Of a stretch of 64,000 bases of DNA, positions 7,833 through 16,997 are shown piece after piece. Made by a program: the position numbers and the translations under genes. Numbering within the stretch: the stretch's first letter is position 1; every line of letters starts with the position of its first letter. The stretch is from Flavobacterium hibisci (GTDB lineage Bacteria; Bacteroidota; Bacteroidia; Flavobacteriales; Flavobacteriaceae): the NCBI RefSeq assembly GCF_020026925.1, contig NZ_JAIQDW010000002.1, forward strand, positions 248,001-312,000, given 5' to 3'. The notes under the pieces are model-generated. The model worked only from the letters and a program-made list of their open reading frames with translations. It searched no databases and had not been told where the DNA came from.

Positions 7833-9224
7833 TTATTTTTTACTTCCTGTAGCCTGAGTACCCATATAATCCTGTACGGTTCTGAACCCAATATAACTTC
7901 TTGCAGAATCTGCATATTCGTGATCACGTGTTCCTACTTGTAAAAAGTAAGCAACATCTTTCCATGAACCACCACGAACAACTTTTCTTTGATTATTTCC
8001 ATCAATCACGTTTGGATTCATGGTTGAAACATATTCATACGCATTTGGATTATAAGCTGAATCAGTCCATTCTGAAACATTTCCTGCCATATTATACAAT
8101 CCATATCCATTCATCTCATAAGATTTTGCCTCAACAGTGTACAAAGCTTCATCTGCTGCATAATCTCCTCTGCTAGGTTTAAAGTTTGCCATAAAACACC
8201 CTCTGTCACTTCTTGTGTATGGACCACCCCAAGGATATGTTGCAGATTCCAGACCTCCCCTTGCAGCATACTCCCATTCAGCTTCAGTTGGCAATCTGAA
8301 AGCATTAACTAAGTCACGCCCTTTTTTCTTTGATTTTATATAACTATTTTTATTTAAAGTTCTCCATGCACAGAAAGCCTTAGCTTGTTTCCAGGTCACC
8401 CCTACTACAGGATAGTCCCCGTATGCTTTATGCCAAAAATAATCATTATGCATTGGCTCATTATAAGAATAAGCAAAATCTTTAATCCAAACAGCGGTAT
8501 CAGGATAAATCGGCACTTCTTCTGTTTTCACGAAGTCTTTTCTCTTACCAACTTTAGCTTTAGCAGCAGCCTGAATATCCATCCATGAATAACGGAATTT
8601 TAATTTATTCACATCAATTGTTCTCAACCCATTATAAGATTCTTCAATTGGCAAATACATTGAATCCATTACCTCAGCATAATATTCGTCTGGATAAGCT
8701 TTTGTATCTTTAATTAATTTAACTTTTTTATTTAATTTTCTTCCAGCATAAGGATCATCTTTTGTTCCTACACTATAATAATTATCATACATATATTTAT
8801 CATACGCAGTCATTTTCTCAGGCTCAGAATCATTAAATGCATAATCTGCAATACTACCCGCTTTTTTACCTGACCCTCCAGCTGATTTTTGTCCGGTTTC
8901 ATCAGCCAAAATAGCCAAACGAACTCTCATTGTTGAGTCTTTTACCCACTCTACAAACTGGCGATATTCAGAATTTGTAATTTCTGTTTCATCCATATAA
9001 AAAGAACGAACTGTTACAGTTTTAGTAGGTGCATCTTCTACCGCTGCTAAATCACCATCGGATTTACCCATGATAAAAGATCCGCCTGGAATCAAAGTCA
9101 TTCCATAAGGCTTTTCAGGATGCCATTTTCCTCCTTGCACACCAACTAATTCGCCTTTATCACCGGATTTACCACAGCCAATTACTAGTGTTAACATTGT
9201 CGCAAATGCAATAAACTTCTTCAT
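7833..9224 (-). CDS. gldK: Type IX secretion lipoprotein GldK
   Basis: GldK is an outer-membrane lipoprotein that forms the periplasmic ring with GldN. The 463-residue protein has a lipobox (LVIGC, lipidated Cys17) and a formylglycine-generating-enzyme/sulfatase-modifying fold. That fold is recognisable from GGSFIMG near residue 48, TKTVTVRSFYMDETEITNSE, RLPTEAEWEYAARGG and NMAGNVSEWT near the end, and the C-terminal GFR. GldK uses this fold structurally; it is not known to act as an enzyme. It is the first gene of the operon. A TTG-N20-TACGTTTAC promoter sits 35-66 nt upstream of its ATG. Confidence 0.96.
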   Translation of the reverse strand: MKKFIAFATMLTLVIGCGKSGDKGELVGVQGGKWHPEKPYGMTLIPGGSFIMGKSDGDLAAVEDAPTKTVTVRSFYMDETEITNSEYRQFVEWVKDSTMRVRLAILADETGQKSAGGSGKKAGSIADYAFNDSEPEKMTAYDKYMYDNYYSVGTKDDPYAGRKLNKKVKLIKDTKAYPDEYYAEVMDSMYLPIEESYNGLRTIDVNKLKFRYSWMDIQAAAKAKVGKRKDFVKTEEVPIYPDTAVWIKDFAYSYNEPMHNDYFWHKAYGDYPVVGVTWKQAKAFCAWRTLNKNSYIKSKKKGRDLVNAFRLPTEAEWEYAARGGLESATYPWGGPYTRSDRGCFMANFKPSRGDYAADEALYTVEAKSYEMNGYGLYNMAGNVSEWTDSAYNPNAYEYVSTMNPNVIDGNNQRKVVRGGSWKDVAYFLQVGTRDHEYADSARSYIGFRTVQDYMGTQATGSKK

Positions 9225-9258
9225 ATAAATTTGGGATTTCTATTCATTATTATAAGTC

Positions 9259-9290
9259 GTAAACGTATTTATTATTTTTTAAATAAACAA
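9259..9290 (-). promoter_or_regulatory. Probable gldK operon promoter
   Basis: On the minus strand, TTG (9288-9290), 20 nt, then TACGTTTAC (9259-9267), 34 nt before the gldK ATG. This fits the Bacteroidota TTG/TAnnTTTG pattern with the last G replaced by AC. The gldB promoter has the same variant. A standard TAATTTTG lies further upstream (9318-9325) but lacks a well-placed TTG. Confidence 0.5.
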
Positions 9291-9485
9291 TACTATATCA
9301 ATATTTATTTCAGCGGTCAAAATTAATGTTAAAAAAAATAAAAAAAAAATATTTTATCAAGAAAGAGTTAAAAATAATAGTCGTAAAATGCAATTTTTTA
9401 TGATTAATGTTTTTATTGCTGTATTTCAAAATAAAATAAAATCTTTATAAAATTAAAAATTAAGCTTTTTAACAAAATATATTAA

Positions 9486-10637
9486 TTACAAAGCGTTCTT
9501 TCGTTGTGCTTTCCACCACCTTTCCGGTAATTCCTGATTACAAGCACATAAATATTCATCATAAGAACAAGGTAACAACGTATTTCTTTTCAATTTATTA
9601 CTTCCATTTGACAGGAATGGAATTTCGATCCACCACCGATCTGTTTTGTCGCTTTTGTAAAAAATTAACTCTTCATCTTCAAGTGGCACTATATACTTTA
9701 GATAATTTGTTCTGCTTCCAAAAGGATATTCCTTTGAACGATAATGATAACCTTCAACAAAATACCAAATTATTTGCGCAATTAAAGCTGCCTCAGGCAT
9801 ACTGCTATTATGATTAAAAATCCCAAATGATGAAACTTTATCGCTAATTCCTGCATAACGCGCTAAAGAGCAAATCTCTTTTCCATTAAAACCGTTCGGC
9901 TCAAAAGATATTGTATTTCCTGAATCCGAAGATTTTACAGAATTTAAATCGATACTAACCAAATCAGCATCCCTAAAAACAGGTTCAGCCAAAGCTATAT
10001 TGTTTGAAATTTCGCCTAAACGATAAGCGTCGAAAAACAATTTTTCAATCAAATCAATTTCTTCCTGAGAATTATAATAAGTTTGATAACCAATATTACA
10101 ATAGTTAAATAGATTATTAGGTTCATCAATTATGATTTTTGTTAAATACGAATTAGAGGAAACTATTTCATTTTCTTTACCAAAATCAAATCTGTTATCT
10201 ACACTAACCATATTGACCATTTGCTCCAGATCATCATAAGCACGATACAAAGCATATGTCAAATCTTGTGAACCTCCTATAACTATAGGAATTACTTTAT
10301 TTTTAATTAATGATGAAGTTACTTTTTTAAGCGCAAAATAAGTATCTTCAACTGACTCTCCAGCCAAAATATCTCCTAAATCAGCAATTGAAGCATCCCA
10401 ATTACCCGGAAACATACCATAAAGTTTTTTACGAACAGCTGTCAGGTTTACTTCATTAACAATATCAATATTTCTACGATCTTCTAAAACACCTATAATA
10501 GCAATGTTTATTTTATCTATATCAGGAAACTGATCCTGAGTATGCAAAACAATTTTACTTCCCAATTCTTGAGAAGACAGAGAACTAATAAATTTTAAAA
10601 CCCCTTCGCTAACTGGTTCCAGAAAATCAAATTCCAT
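9486..10637 (-). CDS. Arginase-fold (ureohydrolase-like) protein, metal site degraded
   Basis: A 383-residue protein with the ureohydrolase fold; relatives are often named formimidoylglutamase or arginase. The three metal motifs can be located but are damaged. GGxH is GGSQD (Gln124 replaces His). DxHxD is DNRFD (Asp147 and Asp151 kept, Arg149 replaces His). SxDxD is SIDLN (Asp230 kept, Asn232 replaces Asp). Three of six manganese ligands are therefore lost, so hydrolase activity is unlikely. It follows topA by only 3 nt, so it is co-transcribed with it, and lies 261 nt upstream of gldK. An adaptor, binding or structural role is possible. The fold call is good; the function is unknown. Confidence 0.8.
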   Translation of the reverse strand: MEFDFLEPVSEGVLKFISSLSSQELGSKIVLHTQDQFPDIDKINIAIIGVLEDRRNIDIVNEVNLTAVRKKLYGMFPGNWDASIADLGDILAGESVEDTYFALKKVTSSLIKNKVIPIVIGGSQDLTYALYRAYDDLEQMVNMVSVDNRFDFGKENEIVSSNSYLTKIIIDEPNNLFNYCNIGYQTYYNSQEEIDLIEKLFFDAYRLGEISNNIALAEPVFRDADLVSIDLNSVKSSDSGNTISFEPNGFNGKEICSLARYAGISDKVSSFGIFNHNSSMPEAALIAQIIWYFVEGYHYRSKEYPFGSRTNYLKYIVPLEDEELIFYKSDKTDRWWIEIPFLSNGSNKLKRNTLLPCSYDEYLCACNQELPERWWKAQRKNAL

Positions 10638-10640
10638 TTC

Positions 10641-13157
10641 TTATTTCTTTTTAGCAGCTGTTTTTTTTACTGGTGCTTTTTTAGTCGTTGTTGCCTTTTT
10701 AGCAGTTGTTTTCTTTGCAGGCGTTTTTGCAGCAATCATCTCCTGAACCTGAGCGAGTGTTAATTTTGTGGCATCAACATCTTTACTCAACTCAATTTTG
10801 ATTTTGCCTTTTAAAATAACCGAGCGTCCCCAACGTGCTTTTTCAACTACAATTCCTTCTTCTTCCCAATTATGAAGAACCTTATCAATATTTTTTTGCA
10901 ATTTATCTTCGATTAGTTCTTCAACATCAGCCTGAGATAAATTATCAAAATTGTATTTTTTGCTCACATTCACAAAAAGACCATTCCACTTTATAAACGG
11001 ACCAAAACGTCCCACACCCTTTTGAACTGCTTCGCCTTTGTAAACTGCAATTGGCGCATCAGCAAGTGCTTTTTCGTCAATTAGTTCCTTTGCTCTTTCC
11101 TTGGTAACAGCAAGGGGATCCTCTCCTCTTGGAAGAGAAATAAAAACACTACCATGACGTACATAAGGCCCATAACGCCCATTACTTACTTCGACTTCTT
11201 CTCCTTTATATTCGCCTAAATTCTTAGGCAGTAAAAATAAATTCAAAGCTTCTTCTAATGTAATATTTCCAATATTCTGATCCGCCATTAAACTGGCAAA
11301 CTTTTTATCTTCATCATCAGCTTCTCCAATCTGCGCCATAGGACCAAATTTCCCTAAACGAACAGACACCTGCCTTCCATCTGCATCTTTCCCCAGAATC
11401 CTTTCACCGCTTTCTCTTTCCGCATTTGCCTCAACGTCCTTCACATTTGGATGAAATTTATCATAGAATTCCTGCATCATCCTTGCCCAGTCAATATTTC
11501 CTTCAGCAATTTCATCAAAATCCTGCTCTACTTTTGCAGTGAAATTATAATCCAGAATGTTCCCGAAATTCTTAACAAGGAAGTCTGTAACAATTGTTCC
11601 GATATCTGTCGGAACTAATTTTCCTTTATCTGAACCCGTATTTTCTTTCAGCAACTTCTCACCTACTTTACTATTTTGCAAAGTAAGCTGTGTATAATTA
11701 CGCTCAACGCCTTCAAGAGTACCTTTTTCAACATAATTTCTATTGATAATTGTTGAAATAGTTGGTGCGTATGTCGATGGACGTCCAATTCCAAGTTCCT
11801 CTAATTTTTTAACTAATGAAGCCTCCGTGTAACGTGCGGGCGGTCTTGAATATCTTTCTGTGGCAGTAATATAATTATTAGCCAGTTTTTCGTTTACTTT
11901 TAAAGCCGGAAGCATTCCCTCTTGTTCTTCTTCATCGTCATCATGACCTTCTAAATAAACTTTAAGGAAACCTTCAAAAAGCAATACTTCTCCTGAAGCT
12001 GTAAAAATTTCACTGTGATTATCAGCTTCGATCTTCACATTGGTCCTTTCAAGCTGCGCATCACTCATCTGCGAAGCCAAAGTTCTTTTCCAGATCAGAT
12101 CGTATAAACGAGCCTGGTCACGATCAATATTCACCGAATGAAGAGACATATCAGTAGGACGAATTGCTTCGTGCGCTTCCTGAGCCCCTTTATTTTTGTT
12201 AGCGAAAGTTCTCGGTTTAGAAAATTCCTTCCCGTACGATTTTATGATTTCAGCTTCAGCAGCGTCCATCGCTTCTTTAGAAAGATTTACCGAATCCGTT
12301 CTCATATAAGTAATAAGTCCTGCTTCGTATAAACGCTGTGCTAACTGCATAGTGATTCCAACTGGCAAATATAATTTTCTTGCCGCCTCCTGTTGCAAAG
12401 TAGAAGTTGTAAAAGGTGCTGTTGGAGATTTTTTGGTAGGTTTAGTTTCTAAATCTGCTACCTTATATTTAGAACCGATATTTTGATTTAAAAAATCTTC
12501 AGCTTCTTTTTTAGTATTGAAGTTTTTTGGAAGTTTTGCCTTAAAAGCTTTTCCACCTTCATTTACAAATTCTCCAACAATAGAATACGTAGCAACTGCA
12601 TTAAAGCTTTGAATTTCGCGCTCTCTTTCAACAATCAAACGCACAGAAACAGATTGTACACGTCCAGCAGAAAGTCCGCCTTTGATTTTTCTCCACAAAA
12701 CCGGGGACAATTCATAACCTACCAAACGGTCTAAGACTCTTCTCGCTTGTTGCGCATTAACTAAATTATAATCAATTTCCCTTGGATTGTCGATTGCTTT
12801 AAGAATCGCAGATTTTGTAATCTCATGAAAAACAATTCTTTTGGTCTTTTTTGTATCCAGCTTTAATTCTTCCGCTAAGTGCCATGAAATGGCTTCTCCC
12901 TCGCGGTCCTCATCGCTTGCTAACCAAACCGTTTCGGCATTCTTAGAAAGTGATTTTAGTTTCGTTACCAAGGCTTTTTTATCAGGGGAAACCTCATATT
13001 TAGGTTTAAAACCATTCTCAACATCTACCCCTATTTCCTTTGATGGTAAGTCGGCTATGTGACCATAACTTGACTCCACCTGAAAATCGCTCCCGAGAAA
13101 TTTCTCGATCGTTTTTGCCTTTGCAGGTGACTCCACTATTACTAAATTCTTTGCCAT
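10641..13157 (-). CDS. topA: DNA topoisomerase I
   Basis: Type IA topoisomerase that relaxes negative supercoils through a transient 5'-phosphotyrosine. The N-terminal Toprim domain begins KNLVIVESPAKAKTIEKFLG and contains SDEDREGEAISWH. The active-site Tyr is in LITYMRTDSVNLS. The C-terminus has several topoisomerase C-terminal repeats (GRYGPYV, GRFGPFI, RWGRSVI) rather than Cys4 zinc fingers, and ends in a Lys/Ala-rich tail of about 30 residues. I place the start at the ATG at 13157 (MAKNLV; 838 residues). An upstream in-frame TTG at 13178 lies inside the -7 element of a clear promoter and cannot be translated from that promoter. Confidence 0.97.
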   Translation of the reverse strand: MAKNLVIVESPAKAKTIEKFLGSDFQVESSYGHIADLPSKEIGVDVENGFKPKYEVSPDKKALVTKLKSLSKNAETVWLASDEDREGEAISWHLAEELKLDTKKTKRIVFHEITKSAILKAIDNPREIDYNLVNAQQARRVLDRLVGYELSPVLWRKIKGGLSAGRVQSVSVRLIVEREREIQSFNAVATYSIVGEFVNEGGKAFKAKLPKNFNTKKEAEDFLNQNIGSKYKVADLETKPTKKSPTAPFTTSTLQQEAARKLYLPVGITMQLAQRLYEAGLITYMRTDSVNLSKEAMDAAEAEIIKSYGKEFSKPRTFANKNKGAQEAHEAIRPTDMSLHSVNIDRDQARLYDLIWKRTLASQMSDAQLERTNVKIEADNHSEIFTASGEVLLFEGFLKVYLEGHDDDEEEQEGMLPALKVNEKLANNYITATERYSRPPARYTEASLVKKLEELGIGRPSTYAPTISTIINRNYVEKGTLEGVERNYTQLTLQNSKVGEKLLKENTGSDKGKLVPTDIGTIVTDFLVKNFGNILDYNFTAKVEQDFDEIAEGNIDWARMMQEFYDKFHPNVKDVEANAERESGERILGKDADGRQVSVRLGKFGPMAQIGEADDEDKKFASLMADQNIGNITLEEALNLFLLPKNLGEYKGEEVEVSNGRYGPYVRHGSVFISLPRGEDPLAVTKERAKELIDEKALADAPIAVYKGEAVQKGVGRFGPFIKWNGLFVNVSKKYNFDNLSQADVEELIEDKLQKNIDKVLHNWEEEGIVVEKARWGRSVILKGKIKIELSKDVDATKLTLAQVQEMIAAKTPAKKTTAKKATTTKKAPVKKTAAKKK

Positions 13158-13175
13158 TTCTCTTTTTTTCTGCAA

Positions 13176-13204
13176 CAAAAGTAGATGTTTTTTTTAAATA
13201 TCAA
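13176..13204 (-). promoter_or_regulatory. topA promoter
   Basis: Minus-strand TTG (13202-13204), 18 nt, TACTTTTG (13176-13183): an exact Bacteroidota primary-sigma promoter. It ends 18 nt before the ATG at 13157 and so decides the start of topA. Confidence 0.75.
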
Positions 13205-13595
13205 CCCTGATAATTCATTTTTGAAGTATTTTGATATTATGTTTCTAAAAATTGCAGATTTATCTGTAAACCGATAGATTATATATAGGTGTAGTTTTTA
13301 AAAGTTTATAACCGAAAAATGCATTCAGTTAACCGGATAGTATAGCCCGGATTATTTTACTATACTTATATTTCAATTGGAGTTCAGTGAGTTTTATTAG
13401 GAGTGAAAAGCCCTGAGTAAAAAATCAATTCTATTGCCAGAAAAACAGCGGGCAACGGAAGCTCGTTTTTGTGATACAGAAAAACAACTTTTTTCTATGA
13501 GGACTTAAAAAAGGAAGTAAGATAAGTTAATACAAAAGTTATAAATGTAAATTATTCATAATTCTGAAAACATTGTTAATTCTTTATCTGACATC
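13205..13595. other. Intergenic region between topA and miaB
   Basis: About 390 nt between two divergent promoters. It is somewhat less AT-rich around 13420-13480 (a GCGGGCAACGGAAGC stretch) but has no ORF with coding character, no clear hairpin and no repeat. It may be remnant sequence; I can assign nothing. Confidence 0.4.
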
Positions 13596-13627
13596 TTGTC
13601 ATATTAACCGTATTTACGCTATCTTTG
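13596..13627 (+). promoter_or_regulatory. miaB promoter
   Basis: TTG (13596-13598), 21 nt, TATCTTTG (13620-13627), which matches the Bacteroidota consensus. The ATG of miaB follows 17 nt after it, giving a leader of roughly 10 nt. Confidence 0.7.
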
Positions 13628-13644
13628 CACTTTGAAATTTTACA

Positions 13645-15090
13645 ATGGAAAAGATTATTGAAGAAAGCAAACAGGGCGAAAGTCTTGTTCTGGAAAACAA
13701 ACCTGAAAATACTAAAAAACTCTTTATAGAAAGTTACGGCTGTGCGATGAATTTTTCGGACAGTGAAGTTGTAGCTTCGATTTTATCTGACGGAGGCTAC
13801 AATACAACTTCTGTTTTAGAAGAAGCCGATTTGGTTTTGGTAAATACTTGTTCGATTCGCGACAAAGCAGAACAGACTATTCGCAAACGCCTTGAAAAAT
13901 ATAACGCTGTAAAGCGCACAAACCCGAAAATGAAAGTTGGTGTTTTGGGCTGTATGGCAGAACGTCTGAAAAGTCAGTTTTTGGAAGAAGAAAAAATTGT
14001 CGATCTTGTTGTAGGTCCTGATGCTTATAAAGATCTTCCAAATTTATTGGCCGAAGTTGAAGAAGGACGTGACGCCATCAATGTAATTTTATCGAAAGAT
14101 GAAACCTACGGAGATATTTCGCCGGTTCGTTTGATGAGCAACGGAATCACCGCTTTAGTTTCGATCACGCGTGGATGCGATAATATGTGTACGTTCTGTG
14201 TTGTACCTTTTACACGCGGGCGTGAAAGAAGTCGTGAACCGCAAAGTATTATGGCTGAAATTCAGGATTTATGGAATAAAGGTTTTAAAGAAATTACACT
14301 TCTTGGACAAAACGTTGACAGTTACCTTTGGTATGGCGGCGGTTTGAAAAAGGATTTTGTAAATGCTTCTGAAATGCAAAAAGCAACAGCAGTTGATTTT
14401 GATCAGTTGCTTGAAATGGTTGCTGTTGGTTTTCCTAAAATGCGTATTCGTTTTTCGACTTCCAATCCGCAGGATATGCATGAAAGTATTTTGCATGTTA
14501 TGGCGAAATATCCAAATATCTGTAAACACATTCACTTGCCTGTTCAGTCTGGAAGTAACCGAATTTTAAAGGAAATGAATCGTCTGCATTCCCGTGAAGA
14601 ATATATGGCTTTAATTGATAAAATTAGAGCAATTGTTCCAGATGCTTCGATTTCACAGGATATGATTGCCGGGTTCCCAACTGAAACAGAAGAAGATCAC
14701 CAGGATACTTTAAGTTTAATGGAGTATGTAAAATATAATTTTGGTTATATGTATTCGTATTCTGAGCGTCCTGGAACTTTGGCAGGAAGAAAAATGAAAG
14801 ATGATGTCGAGGAGGAAACCAAAGCCAGAAGATTACAGGAAATTGTGGATTTACAGCAAAAACATGCCTGGTTTAGAAGCGAGGAATTTGTTGGAAAAAC
14901 AGTTGAAGTTTTAGTAGAAAAAGTTTCTAAAAAGTCGAAAGATGAATTTTCAGGAAGAAATTCTCAGAGTATCACGGTTGTTTTCCCAAAAGAGAATTAT
15001 AAAATTGGAGATTTTGTAAATGTGAAAATTACAAGCTGTACAAGTGGAACTCTTAAAGGGGAAGCTGTTGGGCTTAGTAGCATGAATTGA
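13645..15090 (+). CDS. miaB: tRNA-2-methylthio-N6-dimethylallyladenosine synthase
   Basis: MiaB is a radical-SAM methylthiotransferase that converts i6A37 to ms2i6A37 in tRNAs reading UNN codons. This 481-residue protein has the N-terminal UPF0004 domain with Cys33, Cys69 and Cys103 for one iron-sulfur cluster. The radical-SAM CxxxCxxC (Cys178, Cys182, Cys185, in RGCDNMCTFC) holds the second, and a TRAM domain lies at the C-terminus. KLFIESYGCAMNFSDSE and HLPVQSGSNRILKEMNR are MiaB-like. An extra 20-residue stretch near 235-255 (GGGLKKDFVNASEMQ) is an insertion seen in Bacteroidota. Transcribed from its own promoter. Confidence 0.96.
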   Translation: MEKIIEESKQGESLVLENKPENTKKLFIESYGCAMNFSDSEVVASILSDGGYNTTSVLEEADLVLVNTCSIRDKAEQTIRKRLEKYNAVKRTNPKMKVGVLGCMAERLKSQFLEEEKIVDLVVGPDAYKDLPNLLAEVEEGRDAINVILSKDETYGDISPVRLMSNGITALVSITRGCDNMCTFCVVPFTRGRERSREPQSIMAEIQDLWNKGFKEITLLGQNVDSYLWYGGGLKKDFVNASEMQKATAVDFDQLLEMVAVGFPKMRIRFSTSNPQDMHESILHVMAKYPNICKHIHLPVQSGSNRILKEMNRLHSREEYMALIDKIRAIVPDASISQDMIAGFPTETEEDHQDTLSLMEYVKYNFGYMYSYSERPGTLAGRKMKDDVEEETKARRLQEIVDLQQKHAWFRSEEFVGKTVEVLVEKVSKKSKDEFSGRNSQSITVVFPKENYKIGDFVNVKITSCTSGTLKGEAVGLSSMN

Positions 15091-15146
15091 TTTTTTTTAG
15101 CCACTAATTCCATAAATTTACCCGAATTTTCTTTCAATACATTCTG

Positions 15147-15154
15147 TATCTTTG
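15147..15154 (+). promoter_or_regulatory. -7 element of the GxxExxY pseudogene
   Basis: TATCTTTG, 15 nt before the ATG at 15170. No well-placed TTG is visible upstream. It makes ATG 15170 the likely original start rather than the earlier TTG at 15152, which lies inside the element. Confidence 0.45.
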
Positions 15155-15169
15155 CCGAAAAACAAAATA

Positions 15170-15539
15170 ATGGAATTGTATAGAAAAGAAGAATATTATA
15201 AAGTTGTTGGAATTTGCATGGAAGTTCATAGAATATTAGGCGGAGGCCTTTTAGAAATTATTTATAAGGATGCCCTAGAATATGAATTTAGGAAACATAA
15301 TGTTCCATATGAACGTGAAAAAGAATATGATATTCAATATAAAGAAATTGTTAGCACATAAATTCTATGCTGATTTTGTAGTTTATGATGAAATCATTTT
15401 AGAAGTAAAAGCATCAAAAGAAATAGTTGATGAACATACCGCTCAAACAATAAATTATTTAAAATTAGCTGATAGTGATTTAGGAATTATCGTTAATTTT
15501 AATAAAAAGACATTACAACACAAAAGAGTTATTCATTGA
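15170..15539 (+). pseudogene. GxxExxY family protein, frameshifted
   Basis: The GxxExxY family consists of small proteins (about 125 residues) with a PD-(D/E)XK-like core and no settled function. The first half (MELYRKEEYYK, EVHRILGGGLLEIIYKDALE, VPYEREK) reads in one frame and stops at 15359-15361. The second half (HKFYADFVVYDEIILEVKAS, HTAQTINYLKLA, LGIIVNFNKK) continues in the next frame to the stop at 15539. The shift lies near 15335-15350 and equals one inserted or two missing bases. Neither half is complete, so the gene is probably inactive unless the base is a sequencing error. Both halves keep good family residues, so the break is recent. Confidence 0.85.
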
Positions 15540-15646
15540 CACGATTTCAAAAATTAGTGAAATTCGAGAAATTCGTGGCAAACAAAAATTACAAGCCAAA
15601 GTTTTGGGCAAAACCTGAAACAATAAATACTTGAAACAAATCACAC

Positions 15647-16906
15647 ATGGAAACAGTTCAAGCAATAAAACAACGATTTGAGATTATTGGTAATGATCCG
15701 AAATTAAATCGTGCTATCGAAAAAGCCATTCAGGTTGCTCCAACTGATATTTCGGTTATGGTAACTGGGGAAAGTGGTGTTGGTAAAGAAAACATTCCAA
15801 GAATAATCCATTCGCTTTCGCACAGAAAGCATGGTAAATATATTGCCGTAAACTGCGGTGCCATTCCAGAAGGAACAATTGACAGTGAACTTTTCGGACA
15901 CGAAAAAGGTGCTTTTACAGGTGCAACAAGCACTCGTGAAGGTTATTTTGAAGTGGCTGATGGCGGAACAATTTTTCTTGATGAAGTTGGAGAACTGCCA
16001 TTAACCACTCAGGTAAGACTTTTACGTGTTTTAGAAAATGGAGAATTTATAAAAGTAGGTTCATCTCAGGTTCAAAAAACAAATGTTCGTATTGTTGCAG
16101 CAACAAATGTGAATTTGTTTAACGCTATCGAAAAAGGAAAATTTCGTGAAGATTTGTACTATCGTTTAAGTACAGTCGAAATTACGTTACCGCCTTTACG
16201 CGAAAGAAATGAAGACATCCATTTATTATTCAGAAAGTTTGTGGCCGATTTTGCCCATAAATATAAAATGCCGCCTTTGAGACTGGATGATGGCGCAGTT
16301 CAGCTTTTACAGAAATTCAGATGGAGCGGAAATATTCGTCAGCTTCGAAATGTAGCAGAACAGATTTCTGTTTTAGAAACCAATCGAGATATTAGTTTAG
16401 CTACTTTGCAATCTTATCTTCCTGCCGAAGGAAGCAACCTGCCTTCTGTAATCAGCGACAGCAAAAAAGAAAGTGACTTCAGTACTGAAAGGGACATATT
16501 ATATAAAGTGCTTTTTGATATGAAAAGCGACCTGAATGATTTGAAAAAACTCACTTTAGAACTTATGAAGAATGGTTCATCAAAAGTTCAGGACATTAAT
16601 CCAAATTTGATTCAGAAAATATACGGTAATCAGCAGAACGAAAGCGAAATTGATTTTGAAGAAGAACCAAGAACAGCGGTCATGGCACCTGCAAAGCATG
16701 AAGATAATTATCACATACAAAATCACAATAATTATTTAGACGCTGAAACGATTGAGGAAGAAGAAATTTTACGTTTAGAGCAAAAAGAAATCGAAATGAT
16801 TAAAAAGTCATTAGAGAAAAACAAAGGAAAACGAAAAGCTGCTGCTGATGAATTAGGCATTTCTGAAAGAACATTATATCGAAAAATTAAACAATTCGAT
16901 TTATAA
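15647..16906 (+). CDS. Sigma-54 activator (AAA+ with Fis HTH), no receiver domain
   Basis: A bacterial enhancer-binding protein that uses ATP to open sigma-54 promoters. The 419 residues begin directly with the AAA+ domain: Walker A GESGVGKE (41-48), the sigma-54 contact loop GAFTGA (88-93), Walker B IFLDEVGELP (about 110-118) and the arginine region LPPLRERNEDI. A variable linker (about 270-375) contains a predicted coiled coil and a charged stretch. The C-terminus is a Fis-type helix-turn-helix (GKRKAAADELGISERTLYRK). With no receiver, GAF or PAS domain, its activity must be set by level, partner or ligand. It lies between miaB and lptE, 90 nt before the latter. Targets are unknown. Confidence 0.93.
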   Translation: METVQAIKQRFEIIGNDPKLNRAIEKAIQVAPTDISVMVTGESGVGKENIPRIIHSLSHRKHGKYIAVNCGAIPEGTIDSELFGHEKGAFTGATSTREGYFEVADGGTIFLDEVGELPLTTQVRLLRVLENGEFIKVGSSQVQKTNVRIVAATNVNLFNAIEKGKFREDLYYRLSTVEITLPPLRERNEDIHLLFRKFVADFAHKYKMPPLRLDDGAVQLLQKFRWSGNIRQLRNVAEQISVLETNRDISLATLQSYLPAEGSNLPSVISDSKKESDFSTERDILYKVLFDMKSDLNDLKKLTLELMKNGSSKVQDINPNLIQKIYGNQQNESEIDFEEEPRTAVMAPAKHEDNYHIQNHNNYLDAETIEEEEILRLEQKEIEMIKKSLEKNKGKRKAAADELGISERTLYRKIKQFDL

Positions 16907-16946
16907 TTAACCTCAGAGAGGTAAAATATTTTTAAACGAAAATGAA

Positions 16947-16954
16947 TATCTTTG
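16947..16954 (+). promoter_or_regulatory. -7 element before lptE
   Basis: TATCTTTG in the 91-nt gap between the sigma-54 activator gene and lptE. No good TTG partner is in range. It may give lptE-secG some transcription independent of the upstream gene. Confidence 0.35.
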
Positions 16955-16997
16955 AGCCGGACGTCAGCGAACTGGCAAAACAACTCTTAAACAAAAA

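Noticed and set aside
13155..13178. Longer topA product starting at TTG 13178
   Set aside because: That TTG is inside the -7 element of the topA promoter; the ATG at 13157 begins the conserved sequence.
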